A DNA stretch of 64,000 bases from the NCBI RefSeq assembly GCF_030506305.1, contig NZ_CP119421.1, forward strand, positions 62,001 to 126,000, read 5' to 3'. The notes under the pieces were generated by a model. That model had not been told where the DNA came from, searched no databases, and was given only the letters and a program-made list of their open reading frames with translations. This document shows, in pieces, positions 55,224 to 63,849 of this stretch. Origin of the DNA: Porifericola rhodea. GTDB lineage: Bacteria > Bacteroidota > Bacteroidia > Cytophagales > Cyclobacteriaceae. Every line of letters begins with the position of its first letter. Position 1 is the first letter of the stretch. The position numbers and the translations under genes are program-made.

Positions 55224-56108
55224 ATGGAAGCCCTTATTGAATATTTCACCAATGTCCCTACCTCATTTCGCGCCTCACTACTCATTGGCGGCATTGTATT
55301 CTTCTGGATACTGGAAGGTGTGCTCCCACTATACCGTTTCCAATACCAAAAGGTAAAACATGCCGGCATCAATCTCTTTTTTACACTAACTACTATGATT
55401 ATTGGGTTTGGGCTGGCAGGTGCTCTATTGTGGGCAGCAGACTATAGCTCATCGCAACAAATAGGCCTTTTACATATATGGCAGTTGCCTCTCTGGGCTC
55501 AGGTAGTTTTGGGAATATTGTTGCTAGACTTAATAGGAGCTTACTTTATTCACTGGCTGGAGCATAAGGTCAGGTGGATGTGGAAGTTTCATCTGATACA
55601 CCATAGCGATACTACAGTAGATGTAACTACTGGCCTACGTCATCACCCCGGCGAAACAGTATTTCGGATTGCGTTCACTATTCTCGCAGTACTCGTTATT
55701 GGTGCACCTATCGGAATAGTGATGCTCTACCAAAGCCTGTCGGTGCTCTTCGCTCACCTTACCCATGCTAACGTAAATATGCCTAAAGGTGTAGACCGGG
55801 CTTTGTCATATGTCTTTATTACACCTAATATGCATAAAGTGCACCACCACTATAAGCAGCCGCTTACCGACTCTAACTACGGTAATATCTTTGCCTTCTG
55901 GGATAAAATGTTCGGAACTTTTAGACAGGTTGAAGACAGCAAAACTCTTACCTACGGCATAGATACCCACATGAAGGCAGAAGAAAACGACAGGCTTGGC
56001 AATCTGTTAGGCATTCCCTTTCAGCCCTATCGGAAAGCAGAAGAGTTGGAAGCAGAACAAATTTTTGAGGTTGAGCATCAACCGACTACTCAAGTTAATA
56101 GCTTATAA
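55224..56108 (+). CDS. Fatty acid hydroxylase / sterol desaturase family protein
   Basis: A 294-residue integral membrane di-iron hydroxylase. Histidine boxes that bind the metal are visible: HWLEHKVRWMWKFHLIHHSD (length within the motif), HHPGETVFR and NMHKVHHHY. Four or so membrane segments surround them. The enzyme hydroxylates lipids or carotenoids; which substrate is unknown. It is transcribed alone and is convergent with the sulfatase. Confidence 0.85.
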   Translation: MEALIEYFTNVPTSFRASLLIGGIVFFWILEGVLPLYRFQYQKVKHAGINLFFTLTTMIIGFGLAGALLWAADYSSSQQIGLLHIWQLPLWAQVVLGILLLDLIGAYFIHWLEHKVRWMWKFHLIHHSDTTVDVTTGLRHHPGETVFRIAFTILAVLVIGAPIGIVMLYQSLSVLFAHLTHANVNMPKGVDRALSYVFITPNMHKVHHHYKQPLTDSNYGNIFAFWDKMFGTFRQVEDSKTLTYGIDTHMKAEENDRLGNLLGIPFQPYRKAEELEAEQIFEVEHQPTTQVNSL

Positions 56109-56112
56109 AATT

Positions 56113-56147
56113 AGCAAAGCAAACTCATTAGAAGCCTGCTTTGCTTT
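56113..56147 (+). terminator. Hairpin between the hydroxylase and sulfatase genes
   Basis: A 9-bp stem AGCAAAGCA/TGCTTTGCT with a 15-nt loop lies just after the hydroxylase stop. The following T run is interrupted, so termination efficiency is uncertain. Confidence 0.4.
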
Positions 56148-56153
56148 ACATAT

Positions 56154-57734
56154 TTATTTTGATGCTTGTGCTAGCTCTTCGTATTGCGACCACCATTGCT
56201 GATACATACTATCTAGCTCATGAACAATTTCAGGATAGGTTTCAGCCATATTATTCGTTTCGGTAGGGTCGTTCTCGATATGATAAAGGTCCCACTCCCG
56301 ATCCAACCCCTGCTTTACTAGTTTCCACTCATTCCATCGCATAGCCCGCCCCCTGCTCCACTGCCAGTAAATAGGAGCCTTTCGTTCAATAGTTTGTCCT
56401 GCCAGTGCTGGCAGCAGACTTTGTCCTCTCATGGGAGTTATCTGCTCACCTTGATAGCTTGCCGGATATTCGGCCTGGGCTACATCCACCAGGGTAGCCA
56501 TAAAATCTACCAGATGTCCGGGCTGATCAGAAAAGCTTCCAGACTCTATTTGCTCCGGCCAGTAAGCAATAAAAGGAGTGTTAATGCCGCCCTCATAGCT
56601 ATAGTTTTTGTAATAACGAAAGGGCGTATTGCTCACATTTGCCCAGTTTTCACCCAAAGATACCCAACGAGCCATTGTTCCTATTTCCGCCTCATCATCA
56701 TCCGACTGAAGGTTTACTACTTCTGCTGAAGCTCCATTGTCCGACACAAAGAAGATGATCGTATTTTTATCCAGTTCATGCGCTCGGAGCCTGCTCAGCA
56801 ATCTGCCAATATTCTGGTCCATGCGATCAATCATAGCAGCATAAACTTCCATTTTTCTGCTTTCTTCCTTTTTCTCCTCTTCACTTAAACTACTCCAGGC
56901 ATCAAAGCTGGGTTGTGACAAGGTATGTCTATCGCTGATCAGGCCCAGCTCCTGCTGCTTTTGGTATCTCTTTTTTCTTATAGCTTCATAGCCCTCATCA
57001 TATTTACCCTCATACTTTTTGATGTCTTCCGGCCAGGCCATCAGAGGATCATGCGGAGCAGTATAAGCCAGGTATAGAAAAAAGGGTTGTTGCTGGTCTT
57101 TAGCCTCATCCAGATAAGTAAGTGCATAATTGGTAAAGTAATCTGTGGTGTAAAAGTCCTGAGCTTCCGGGGTGTAAGGCTGATACATAGCACTATCAAT
57201 ACACCAGGCACGATCGTTTCTTTTCTGAGCGGGTGCTGGCTCACCTTCACGCTGCAAACCAGGGTTAAAATGATTACAGGCACCATCCTTCAGGCCATAG
57301 TAATGATGAAAACCTCGCTCATAAGGGTTTTCTTTACCATGATGTTTGCCCGACCAGTAAGTACGGTAGCCAGCCTCCTGCAAAACCTCGCCCAGAGTTA
57401 CCGCATTACTTATCTTGTTAGTATGTGTTTTACTGTAACCGCAATCTTGCGCGTATACGCCAGTAAGCAAGCTAGCCCTTGATGGAAAACATTTAGAAGT
57501 ATTGTAGAAGCTGGTAAAACGCATACCGTTTTGCGCCAGGGAGTCCAGATGAGGGGTATGCACTTCGCTGCCGTAGCAGCCCAGGTCTGACCACCCGAGG
57601 TCATCCGCACTGATCAGGATGATATTAGGGCGCTCTTCCTCCTGAGCAATACTTTTTTCGGAGGAGGGGCTGCACGCAAACAAAAGAAAGCTGGAGAAGA
57701 GACCGAAGACAATCTCTTTAGGAAAATAATTCAT
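56154..57734 (-). CDS. Sulfatase (S1 family) lipoprotein
   Basis: An S1 sulfatase of about 526 residues with a lipoprotein signal (LFAC, Cys 21). The formylglycine-forming motif is C82-F-P-S-R, the CxPxR form, and the N-terminal metal site is SADDLGWSDLGCYG. It hydrolyses sulfate esters, perhaps on algal or other sulfated glycans, and needs an anaerobic or copper-type maturase that is not in the window. I took ATG 57734; the longer frame to 57785 adds 17 residues with no signal-peptide character. Confidence 0.88.
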   Translation of the reverse strand: MNYFPKEIVFGLFSSFLLFACSPSSEKSIAQEEERPNIILISADDLGWSDLGCYGSEVHTPHLDSLAQNGMRFTSFYNTSKCFPSRASLLTGVYAQDCGYSKTHTNKISNAVTLGEVLQEAGYRTYWSGKHHGKENPYERGFHHYYGLKDGACNHFNPGLQREGEPAPAQKRNDRAWCIDSAMYQPYTPEAQDFYTTDYFTNYALTYLDEAKDQQQPFFLYLAYTAPHDPLMAWPEDIKKYEGKYDEGYEAIRKKRYQKQQELGLISDRHTLSQPSFDAWSSLSEEEKKEESRKMEVYAAMIDRMDQNIGRLLSRLRAHELDKNTIIFFVSDNGASAEVVNLQSDDDEAEIGTMARWVSLGENWANVSNTPFRYYKNYSYEGGINTPFIAYWPEQIESGSFSDQPGHLVDFMATLVDVAQAEYPASYQGEQITPMRGQSLLPALAGQTIERKAPIYWQWSRGRAMRWNEWKLVKQGLDREWDLYHIENDPTETNNMAETYPEIVHELDSMYQQWWSQYEELAQASK

Positions 57735-57864
57735 TAGGTTGTTGGCTGTATGTGAGTAATTCATTGTAAAGGCTACAACATCCATTTGTTGCGGCCTTTA
57801 CTAAACTACTTAATTTTCAGAGATTTTTTAAATGAACAGCGCCATCTCCTGCCAAAATCTGTCG

Positions 57865-58632
57865 CTAGGCCAAGCTGATAGACTCCCCATCGGCAGGAAT
57901 ATACACCTTAGAAACCAGTCCCTCCTGCTCTAGTCTTTGTTTTAGCTGCTGACGGCTGGTAGGGCAATGGTTAAGCGCTTCCAGGTGGTTTGCCAGCACC
58001 TGATGAGGAGCATCTCTTACAAAACGGACAATATCTTCTACTGTCATTAGTAGTGGCTTAAACACATCCAGCCGGGCACTGCCACAGGCCACTACGCTAA
58101 GCTTGGGCTGATAGTCGCTTAGCACTTTTTTGACTGCTTCGGTATAGATAGTATCGGCACTCAGGTAAAGGCTGGGTTGTTCCGGTAGTTCCAGATAGTA
58201 GCCCATCACATTGCCCATGGGCTTCGCAATAAAACCATACCCATGCCTGGCAGGTATACCTTCTATCTTACCTCCCAGAAAGTCCGATTTCTTCCAGTAA
58301 TCTATGGTCTGCACCACATGCAACCCTTTTTTACGAAGGGCACTTTCATCTTTTACACTACAGTAAACAGGAATCTGCCTCTCCCGTAGAAACTGCTCAC
58401 CTTCTGCATCCAGATGATCTGGGTGGAGGTGGGTAATCAGGCAGTGAGTTACCCGATTTAGCAAAGGGCGCGCACCTTCAGGAAAAGGAACAATAGGGTT
58501 CTTTTGTGCTTTGAAGCGAAAAAAAGTAAAAGTAGGCATGCTTCCCTTTGGCCCCAGCATAGGGTCTATCAGTATCTGATGTTTTCCCGCATCCAGGAGC
58601 ATGCTCGCATTTCTGAAATGATGTATTCTCAT
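57865..58632 (-). CDS. MBL-fold metallohydrolase (UlaG/RomA-like)
   Basis: A protein of about 255 residues with the zinc motif THLHPDHLD (HxHxDH), a start RIHHFRNASMLLDAG typical of UlaG-like enzymes and later LSADTIY and NHLEALNHC segments. Substrates in the family range from ascorbate-6-P lactone to other phosphoesters. ATG 58632 is used; the longer frame to 58707 begins with TTG inside the end of the Crp gene. Its neighbour is a Crp/Fnr regulator. Confidence 0.82.
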   Translation of the reverse strand: MRIHHFRNASMLLDAGKHQILIDPMLGPKGSMPTFTFFRFKAQKNPIVPFPEGARPLLNRVTHCLITHLHPDHLDAEGEQFLRERQIPVYCSVKDESALRKKGLHVVQTIDYWKKSDFLGGKIEGIPARHGYGFIAKPMGNVMGYYLELPEQPSLYLSADTIYTEAVKKVLSDYQPKLSVVACGSARLDVFKPLLMTVEDIVRFVRDAPHQVLANHLEALNHCPTSRQQLKQRLEQEGLVSKVYIPADGESISLA

Positions 58633-58703
58633 AAGCTTTTGCTTTTGATAATTTTCTAAACCACAAAGCAAAGCCAGCGCAGGAGTATTTCCATTGATCC
58701 AGA

Positions 58704-59279
58704 TCAAGAAATCCGCTTGCGGATACGGCTAAGAGTTTCGGGAGTAATGCCTAAATAAGAAGCAATATGATACTGGGGAAGCTCCTGCAACCAATGTGCT
58801 TTATAGATCAGCAGTTCCCGATACAGCTCTTCCGGCTCTTTTGTCATACGGTTGTACTCAAAAAGCTCTTTGGTACGCAACAACCTTTGAAAGGTGAGAG
58901 TGATAAAGTTACGTCCGCAGCTGTACTTCTCCATCAGTTCACCAAAACGGTCATTACCCAGCTCCAATACTTCTATATCCGTCAGGCTTTCCTGGTTCTT
59001 TTGGGTAGGAACCTGATTGATAAATGACGAAAAATCGGTAATAAACTGTGGGCGGGTATAAAAGTTGATGTTCGTTTCTTTTCTACTGCCTGCGTAATAG
59101 TCTCTTACCACGCCTTCGTTCAGAAAACGCAACTTTTGGTCGTACGCACCTTGCGACAGCAGAATGCTATGCTTAGGTATGTGTTTAAGCTCAAATGAAG
59201 CGATTAGTTCACTTACCCCCTCGTGGTTGAGCGGATAATCCGTATCAAAAAATTGCTGAATTTTATCTGTTGTAGCCAT
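58704..59279 (-). CDS. Crp/Fnr-family transcriptional regulator
   Basis: A 191-residue regulator with an N-terminal cyclic-nucleotide-binding-like domain (about 20-115) and a C-terminal HTH (HIASYLGITPETLSRIRKR near the end). The usual cAMP-binding residues are not complete, as is common in this Bacteroidota subgroup, so the effector may differ. The downstream MBL gene starts 71 bp after its stop and may be co-transcribed with it. Confidence 0.85.
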   Translation of the reverse strand: MATTDKIQQFFDTDYPLNHEGVSELIASFELKHIPKHSILLSQGAYDQKLRFLNEGVVRDYYAGSRKETNINFYTRPQFITDFSSFINQVPTQKNQESLTDIEVLELGNDRFGELMEKYSCGRNFITLTFQRLLRTKELFEYNRMTKEPEELYRELLIYKAHWLQELPQYHIASYLGITPETLSRIRKRIS

Positions 59280-59456
59280 TTCCAGTATCTCTCCACTATA
59301 AGTTTCGCCTATTACCTCAGTCGTTTGAACCTACAAAATAGTCTGGCCAAGGTAAACAACAGGCTTGAGTGAAGAGTAATGATAAGATAAAATTTTTCTA
59401 ATGCCTATGCAAAGCAAGCGGTGAACGCTCTCCCATACATCAGTTACTGAGCTAAG

Positions 59457-60476
59457 CTATTGCACACGGATCCCAATTTTGCCCATTACCCTACCCGACA
59501 CATAATACCGAAAGGCTTCTCTGAGCTGGTGTAGTGGGTACACACGATCAATTACTGGTTTTACAACACCTGCCTCATATAGCACATTCATGTATTCTAA
59601 GTCCTGTGCTTTTGGTTTGTGCATGAGCAGCCTGATCTTTTTGCTACCTTGCCAGGAGATCCACTGGCCCAGGCTAAAAGCTTGTAGAATAGTATTGCTG
59701 GCACCTCCTACCAACACAAATATTCCTTTTGCTTTTAAAGCAGCAGCATAGGCCCGCATATGTTTATTTGCTACAGGGTCTAAAATAAGGTCGTAGGGTT
59801 TGCCTATACGGCAGTAGTCAAGGTGTTCACCATCCATGACCATATCCGCACCCAGCCGACGGGCCAGGTTCAGTTTAGCACCATTATCTACAGCGATTAC
59901 CTCTACCTCATAATACCTGGCAAGCTGCACAGCAAAGGTACCTACACCTCCACCGGCGCCATTAATAAGTACCTGCTGCCCTGCTTTAATCTCTCCAAAG
60001 TCTCGTAAACCCTGTAGGGCAAGCACTCCGGCTTGCGGAATAGCCGCCGCTTCTTCAAAGCTCATTACTTTAGACTTAAGAGCCAGCAGGCTTGCATCGG
60101 CACACACGTATTCAGCGAAGCCGCCCCAATGGTAGGAAGAAAGATCACCGTAGACCTCATCTCCGGGGCTAAAGCTTTTCACCTGACTCCCTACTGCCTC
60201 TACCCTGCCTGCTACATCCGCACCCAAAACTTTATGCCCCGGCTTAAAGAGTCCATCCATACGCACTATAAATGGGGAGCCTCTGAGTAAGTCCCAGTCC
60301 CAGGAGTTAATAGATGTGGCATGCACCCTTATGAGTACTTCGTGAGCTTTAGGCTGAGGCTGCTCTACCTTCCTTAGTTCTAGCGCCTCTATTCCCTTAT
60401 ACTTATCATAACACATGGCTTGCATGTAGCTTCTACTGTTAGCTATGGTAGGAAGTGTCTGTTCTGCCGTTTTCAT
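59457..60476 (-). CDS. Zinc-independent MDR alcohol dehydrogenase/quinone reductase
   Basis: A 339-residue medium-chain dehydrogenase of the quinone oxidoreductase type. The N-terminal fold has GHKVLGADVAGRVEAVG, and the cofactor motif GAGGGVGTFAVQLA appears near residue 170. No structural zinc cysteines or catalytic zinc ligands are seen, fitting the zinc-free NADPH group. The substrate is unknown. It appears monocistronic. Confidence 0.85.
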   Translation of the reverse strand: MKTAEQTLPTIANSRSYMQAMCYDKYKGIEALELRKVEQPQPKAHEVLIRVHATSINSWDWDLLRGSPFIVRMDGLFKPGHKVLGADVAGRVEAVGSQVKSFSPGDEVYGDLSSYHWGGFAEYVCADASLLALKSKVMSFEEAAAIPQAGVLALQGLRDFGEIKAGQQVLINGAGGGVGTFAVQLARYYEVEVIAVDNGAKLNLARRLGADMVMDGEHLDYCRIGKPYDLILDPVANKHMRAYAAALKAKGIFVLVGGASNTILQAFSLGQWISWQGSKKIRLLMHKPKAQDLEYMNVLYEAGVVKPVIDRVYPLHQLREAFRYYVSGRVMGKIGIRVQ

Positions 60477-60706
60477 AAGGCATGGGGTTTATAGGTGGTA
60501 TAATACATGATGCTGAGCCAGGAGGATAGGCTCAGGCATGAGCAGTTTCAGCGATTTACCAGATCAGAGCTTGAAAATGTAATGAGAGGACACACTGATT
60601 TTGTCCCTAATTATGGCAAAGACAATTCAGGGCAGCATAAGTTACAGGCAAATGACACTATTTTTTTATGAAATACGCATGGGGCTAAAGTTAATGGACT
60701 GGCAGT

Positions 60707-61033
60707 TCAGGTATATTTACGCTGAAGAAAGCAGGCAACTTCCTTTTCCAGCTTTTCCCATTGCCCTTTATAGAAAAAAAACAAAAAGGCATCCAGATAT
60801 ATGCTGATGAACAGGAACAAAGCAGAATCTGCCAGGCTAGGTATACTGGCGTTGATATTGATTTCGTTGCGATAAACAGATACCTGTACGCCTACAAAGA
60901 TTGACTTCCGCACCATCACTTCTTTCTTAGCCAAGCTCGTAAGATAATAGTTGTACTCCTGAGAGAACTCTTTTCTTAGCACTTCTATGAGTTGGGGATA
61001 TGTTGGTAGTTTCCTGCTCGCTGCTATCCGCAT
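60707..61033 (-). CDS. Small membrane-associated protein of unknown function
   Basis: A 108-residue protein with one hydrophobic stretch (about 72-92, LFLFISIYLDAFLFFFY) and a basic N-terminus. I do not recognise the family. It follows the VOC gene on the same strand with a 79-bp gap containing a hairpin, and it uses ATG at 61033. Confidence 0.45.
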   Translation of the reverse strand: MRIAASRKLPTYPQLIEVLRKEFSQEYNYYLTSLAKKEVMVRKSIFVGVQVSVYRNEININASIPSLADSALFLFISIYLDAFLFFFYKGQWEKLEKEVACFLQRKYT

Positions 61034-61065
61034 AGTTTTCTTATTTTATAGAAGGTGGGTTAAGA

Positions 61066-61096
61066 CAAGCTCACCAACACCAGGGCAGTGAGCTTG
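61066..61096 (-). terminator. Hairpin after the VOC gene
   Basis: A 9-bp stem CAAGCTCAC/GTGAGCTTG with a 13-nt loop lies just beyond the VOC stop on the minus strand. The tail is TCTT rather than a clean T run, so it is a weak candidate. Confidence 0.35.
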
Positions 61097-61112
61097 CTTC
61101 ATAGGCTTATTT

Positions 61113-61538
61113 TTACTTGGTGGTAGGCCCACCCATTTTGGTGAAGACACTATCTTTAGGCTCCCACAGTTCAATCTTATTGCCTTCGGGGTCCATGAGG
61201 TGAACAAACTTACCGTAATCATATTCAACTATATCATCTACCACATTTACGCCTTCTTCTTTTAACTTTGCTACCAGCGCTTCTATATTTTGCACTCTGT
61301 AGTTTATCATAAACTCTTTCTCAGAAGGATCAAAATAGTCGGTAGTTTCCTCAAAGGCGCTCCATTGTAAATAGTTGATCTCATCTGGCCGATGGGCATT
61401 TCTAAACTCAAAGGAGGAACCGTAGTCTGTCATGGCCAAGCCCAGATGCTGTGCATACCACGCTCTCGTAGAACTGGGGTCTTTAGACCGGAAGAAGATT
61501 CCGCCAATTCCTGTTACTTTTGGCTCATTGTTTTCCAT
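61113..61538 (-). CDS. VOC-family (glyoxalase/bleomycin-resistance-like) protein
   Basis: A 141-residue protein of the vicinal-oxygen-chelate fold. GIGGIFFRSKDPSSTRAWYAQHLG at the start and the C-terminal FVHLMDPEGNKIELWEP pattern are typical (the first is given here as GIFFRSKDPSSTRAWYA). Members bind a metal and act on small molecules. The function here is unassigned. Confidence 0.88.
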   Translation of the reverse strand: MENNEPKVTGIGGIFFRSKDPSSTRAWYAQHLGLAMTDYGSSFEFRNAHRPDEINYLQWSAFEETTDYFDPSEKEFMINYRVQNIEALVAKLKEEGVNVVDDIVEYDYGKFVHLMDPEGNKIELWEPKDSVFTKMGGPTTK

Positions 61539-62359
61539 AGCTAATACTGTTTGTGGGTAGTGTATTATAAATTGAGGTAATAAAATAAAAAACGGAGTGG
61601 CTAAAGTGGCCTACATATTTTGGTTTGATACAAAAAAACAGCTCATCAGAACAGCATAGCTTTTAAAAGTTACGACAATTCTGTTATGTAGCCTTGCCCT
61701 GTTTCATTTTTTTTATGCCTGCTTTTATAGGCTTGTTGCCCGTATTTACTCTTTTGCACTGCTCCTCAATACTATATCCGGTTGCCCCGAGTGTAAAGCA
61801 ATAGTGCATAGTACATGGACCTTACATCCCGATGATAAAGTAATGCTCCTTATTACTTCGTCCTTACGTCCCGAAGGCTTATAGCTATTGAAATGTTAAT
61901 GAGTCAGGCTTACTTTTAGAAAAGTTGCAATGATATATATTCCGGCAGCCTGCCCAAACTTTATATCAGCTCTGATTTGTTGTACCTACCTACCGATTTT
62001 TTGCTTATCAGTACCGCATTATAGTGGGCACTCTTGTCTTTGCCTACAAGCAGGTGTGCTTTGCCTGGTGTAGACTTATCCTGCTTTTTGCTGATGTGCA
62101 GGCCCCTGATGAATGGCTAGCGTTGTCTCTTGCTAATAACAAGAACTGGATAAGAGATAAGGTCAATTAGTCGCTTTTGAAGCTACCAAAGATAAGTAGA
62201 GGCATAGCTTTAGCCTTACCGCAGGGCCATAGAGTAATGCAGCGGTCTGTATATAAGGCTTTTGAGTAGAGAAATAATAAGCCGGTTCTCTGAATTTTAT
62301 GTTTGCAAGCATCACAGTACCATAAATCAGCGGATGACAAAAGCCTACTATCAGCTTAT

Positions 62360-62379
62360 TTTAAACCTATAGGTTTAAA
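62360..62379. promoter_or_regulatory. Perfect 20-bp palindrome
   Basis: The sequence TTTAAACCTATAGGTTTAAA reads the same on both strands with no loop. It lies in a gene-free stretch about 50 bp beyond the terminator of the HAEPLYID-type gene. A dimeric regulator could bind it, but there is no gene close enough to say which promoter it would control. Confidence 0.35.
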
Positions 62380-62412
62380 TAAGTATCCATTTGCAAGTAG
62401 CTGTATACTATT

Positions 62413-62459
62413 AAAAAGAGTAGCTCATGCAGATCAATAGCTGACTAGAGCTACTCTTT
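62413..62459 (-). terminator. Rho-independent terminator of the HAEPLYID-type gene
   Basis: A 12-bp stem AAAGAGTAGCTC/GAGCTACTCTTT with a 21-nt loop followed by a short T run on the minus strand, 18 nt beyond the gene's stop. Confidence 0.8.
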
Positions 62460-62477
62460 AAAGTTTGGGGTTACATA

Positions 62478-63338
62478 CTAATGTTTGCGGTGTCCAGGTT
62501 CCCAAATCAGGCGTACGAAGGAGCTCATCCTCTCGTTCTCTCTGAAGATAGGAATGCCCCCTACTATGCCAATCATCAGGTTATCCATGATCGCCAATCG
62601 CATTTGTGGTCTGATTGTCATATCAAAATCATGCTCACGAAAAGTTTTGTTAAACTCTATTCCTATAAAGTTTCTGCTATGGCTAATCATGTAATGGACA
62701 CTGGTGTTAAGATCGTAGCTAAACAGCATTTTATCTTCATGAAAATGATCTGTAATCTGTGGCCCCGTATAGATTAGAGAGTGAAAATTAGTACCCCAGC
62801 GTTTAGCTACTACTAAAAAGGGATTGTACTTATTACCTGTCAGGAGGGGCCTGGCAAAACTCCTGAAGTCTGAAAGCTCAAACTCATGGATATAGCCCAA
62901 GGCCATAGAGGTTGCCCATTCTTTTTTGACCAGAAAAGTCCATTGAGCCGCCACTTTCAAACTCTCCAGCCGGTTGGCATCTATAGAATCTCTTGGCGTG
63001 CCCCGTAGCGATGAATGAAAGCTAAAAGGCAGCTCTACTTCCAGTCCCAGGCGGTCTATCGGAGCAAATTCGTACTCTACCAAAGCTTCATAGCTGTCGT
63101 AGCGAAGGTTATCGGTTAGCCCCAAACCTATATTCCACTCTTTTTCTCCTTTTCGGGCACCCAGATCCCGAATCAGGTCAATGTAGAGAGGTTCGGCGTG
63201 CAAAACTTTATCTGGTAGCAGCTCGGCCTGTTCCTGCGGGGCTAGAGAAAGGCTATCGCTCGCCAGCATTTCAGACTGGGCATACAAAGTCTGATATAAT
63301 GCCAATGCCACCATTAGCAATATTATTCTAATATTCAT
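62478..63338 (-). CDS. HAEPLYID-family outer membrane-like protein
   Basis: A 286-residue exported beta-strand protein with a signal peptide (1-20) and the name-giving motif HAEPLYIDLIRDLGARKGEKE near the N-terminus (HAEPLYIDLIRDLG shown within it). The family is common in Bacteroidota, often beside metal efflux genes, but its function is not established. The alternating pattern of the rest suggests an outer membrane beta-barrel. It lies 74 bp downstream of a small gene of the same neighbourhood. Confidence 0.85.
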   Translation of the reverse strand: MNIRIILLMVALALYQTLYAQSEMLASDSLSLAPQEQAELLPDKVLHAEPLYIDLIRDLGARKGEKEWNIGLGLTDNLRYDSYEALVEYEFAPIDRLGLEVELPFSFHSSLRGTPRDSIDANRLESLKVAAQWTFLVKKEWATSMALGYIHEFELSDFRSFARPLLTGNKYNPFLVVAKRWGTNFHSLIYTGPQITDHFHEDKMLFSYDLNTSVHYMISHSRNFIGIEFNKTFREHDFDMTIRPQMRLAIMDNLMIGIVGGIPIFRENERMSSFVRLIWEPGHRKH

Positions 63339-63412
63339 GATGATTTATTTATGGTAAATAAAAAAACAGGCTTACTTCTTATGAGGGCGTAAGCATAGTG
63401 TGGATAAACAAA

Positions 63413-63799
63413 TCAGATTCGTGGTGGGGGAATGAGTATCTGATAGAAACCACGGCTGGGCAGATTGCTTAGGTCTTTGAACTTAAGCTCTGCGGCATGC
63501 CAGGGCTTTAGAGACATGGGGGCTGTCTCCTGAAAATATAAAAAATCCAGAAAGCTGTGCTTCTTCAGGTTATGATCTTCCGCATCGTGCTCATCATATT
63601 CTGCTATAGCTTCTTCGTAACCCAGCACTTTCTCAACTATCAGCTCTATAACACTTTCCTGATCATTGATGCTGAGGTCTTCAGGCAGATGACGGGGCTT
63701 GAGGTCGGTGGTATCTACACAAAGGTTGAACATATAAAGTGCCAGGGCGGCACTCATAAGTCTCAGGTATTTGCTTTGTCGTATCAGGCTAAGCATCAC
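63413..63799 (-). CDS. Small exported protein paired with the HAEPLYID gene
   Basis: A 128-residue protein with an N-terminal hydrophobic segment (about 13-27, LMSAALALYMFNLCV) and an acidic middle (NDQESVIELIVEKVLG, then DEHDAEDHN). Proteins of this type often sit beside HAEPLYID genes in Bacteroidota. The His/Asp-rich patch may bind metal; this is inference. It is co-oriented with the HAEPLYID gene and probably co-transcribed. Confidence 0.65.
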   Translation of the reverse strand: MMLSLIRQSKYLRLMSAALALYMFNLCVDTTDLKPRHLPEDLSINDQESVIELIVEKVLGYEEAIAEYDEHDAEDHNLKKHSFLDFLYFQETAPMSLKPWHAAELKFKDLSNLPSRGFYQILIPPPRI

Positions 63800-63849
63800 A
63801 CAATACTAATCGTATTTGCAGACAAAAATAATATGTGTGTTAAAAAAAA

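Larger units (their letters stand above)
61539..62477. other. 939-bp region without genes
   Basis: No ORF with coding support is found on either strand. It holds a 20-bp perfect palindrome at 62360-62379 and a terminator at 62413-62459. There is also a degenerate repeated phrase (CCTTACATCCCGATG near 61821 and CCTTACGTCCCGAAG near 61860). The rest shows no clear structure and may be a decayed segment. Confidence 0.5.

Noticed and set aside
58633-58707. TTG start for the MBL hydrolase inside the Crp gene
   Set aside because: The family's N-terminal motif begins at ATG 58632, and the extra 25 residues have no counterpart.
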